64,000 nt of DNA from NCBI GenBank assembly GCA_013397075.1, contig VWZS01009934.1:4182305-4246304 (forward strand), in the 5' to 3' direction. Origin of the DNA: Rhabdornis inornatus (Eukaryota > Chordata > Aves > Passeriformes > Rhabdornithidae). Positions 62,996 through 64,000 of this stretch are shown in pieces. Below the pieces are notes generated by a model that searched no databases, was not told the DNA's origin, and saw only the letters and a program-made list of their open reading frames with translations. Position numbers and translations under genes: made by a program. Within the stretch, counting starts at the first letter, position 1; each line of letters opens with the position of its first letter.

Positions 62996-64000
62996 TTGCA
63001 GGTGATGTGAATTATTTTGGTACCTGTTTGCAACCCCCTGTGCTTGTTTAACTCCTAATAATGACTTTCTTTGCAGTCACTTCAAACTGATTCCATTCCT
63101 ACTCCACAAAATGAGATTGCTTCCTTTCCCCATGGTTGCTTTATTTATATAAAAAAACTTTTGTAGTCAAGATGATCTTGCTTTGATTTGTCCAGTGCTT
63201 ACTGTGAAGAAGTCCTGATTTCTGTCTCTTTTAGAGATACACAAAAATAGAACAATTCTGTGCAGAATTTGGTTTGATTAAGATTTTAAGCTGTAATACT
63301 TCTAATAAAGTAAGCAGAATTGACTTTAGGTATAATTATTTTCTCATTTTGATCTTTGACAGCTTTGAAACTTTTTTTTTCAATTTTCTCGTGTTGTTGG
63401 ATGCAATCTTTTGTCTCAGACTGGCAAGATTGACTCAAACCCTGAAGCAGCAAACTTAAAAAAAATCCCAAACAAACCTGAAACTATGTCTTTTTAATTA
63501 CAGTCATCTTACTTCTTGATTTTAAGACCAGTCAGAGAGGAAATTCAGAAATAAATTATTTTTAAAAATTCATTAAGTGTCTAGCACTGAGGATGTCTGT
63601 GTACCTGTTCAACCTAATTGGGATATTAGTAATCATAATTATTCAAGAGCTTTGTAAAGTTTTCACATCATTGACTACAAATGGAGCTATAATACATTCC
63701 GTACACATGCTTCAGTGTGTTTTGGAGATTGTTGCCCTGGCATCTGAAACTAATTAGCGTTCAGAAAACCTTGTATAGGTGCATATCAAGGCCTGGCTGT
63801 CTAGAAGATTATTTTGATTATATAAAGGCTTAAAATGGTAAAGAGAATTTTGTGAGTGTTTTTTGATACATAAAGTAAATTAGTGAGGGCAATGCTGGCC
63901 TTTTGAAATAGAGTACTAAATACTCTGGGCACTTCTGTTGTAGGAATGCCTGATAGGTAAGATGCTGGTATATTCTTGCGCCTATGATTTGTGGAGGAGT
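62996..64000. other. Intergenic DNA at the right end
   Basis: About 1 kb of AT-rich sequence with no recognisable gene, repeat family or regulatory motif. Short frames on both strands near 63274-63471 overlap each other and look like chance. Confidence 0.6.

Overview
This is vertebrate nuclear DNA, almost certainly from a bird. It is AT-rich and intron-rich, has a CpG-rich promoter, contains several truncated CR1 LINE fragments of the kind abundant in birds, and carries a solo LTR of a type I associate with neoavian rather than galliform birds. The species cannot be fixed from this window. There are no bacterial features, CRISPR arrays, tRNA genes or rRNA genes.

Layout. Bases 1-1303 are intron, or alternative 3' sequence, of SEH1L. 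Its last coding exon for the long C-terminus is at 1304-1493 on the + strand, followed by a 3' UTR and an AATAAA at 2034-2039. Bases 2060-4150 are intergenic. A CR1 3' end (about 4150-4350) lies just before a GC-rich promoter (about 4420-5020, with a 3-base N gap). From there to about 61855 the window is one gene on the + strand, CEP192: a non-coding first exon, then 43 coding exons from the ATG at 5457 to the TAG at 61495-61497. Every splice junction keeps frame. The coding exons sum to 7,542 nt, a 2,513-residue protein (human CEP192, from memory, is 2,537). The polyadenylation signal is at 61830-61835. The remaining 2 kb is intergenic and contains an antisense CR1 fragment.

Biology. CEP192 is the centrosome scaffold that recruits PLK4 for centriole duplication and Aurora A and PLK1 for centrosome maturation. 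All three docking regions are visible here: Thr44 in the N-terminal block, an acidic block and helix over exons 6-7, and the Aurora-A-binding segment over exons 10-11. The C-terminal half (exons 19-44) is the beta-rich SPD-2/PapD-like array. SEH1L is a WD-repeat protein of the nuclear pore Y complex and GATOR2. The SEH1L-CEP192 head-to-tail order matches the mammalian order as I remember it.

Main points for a second look: (1) a well-formed open segment with a consensus donor at 12946-13032 that looks like an extra cassette exon; (2) a possible alternative last exon at 56986-57326 with an acceptor in the correct phase, a 110-codon frame containing a hydrophobic segment, and an AATAAA right after its stop; (3) two overlapping upstream ORFs in the CEP192 leader; (4) a 188-nt pure pyrimidine tract built from twelve identical 15-bp units; (5) a solo LTR in sense orientation just upstream of exon 13. 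No previously undescribed multi-gene system is apparent.
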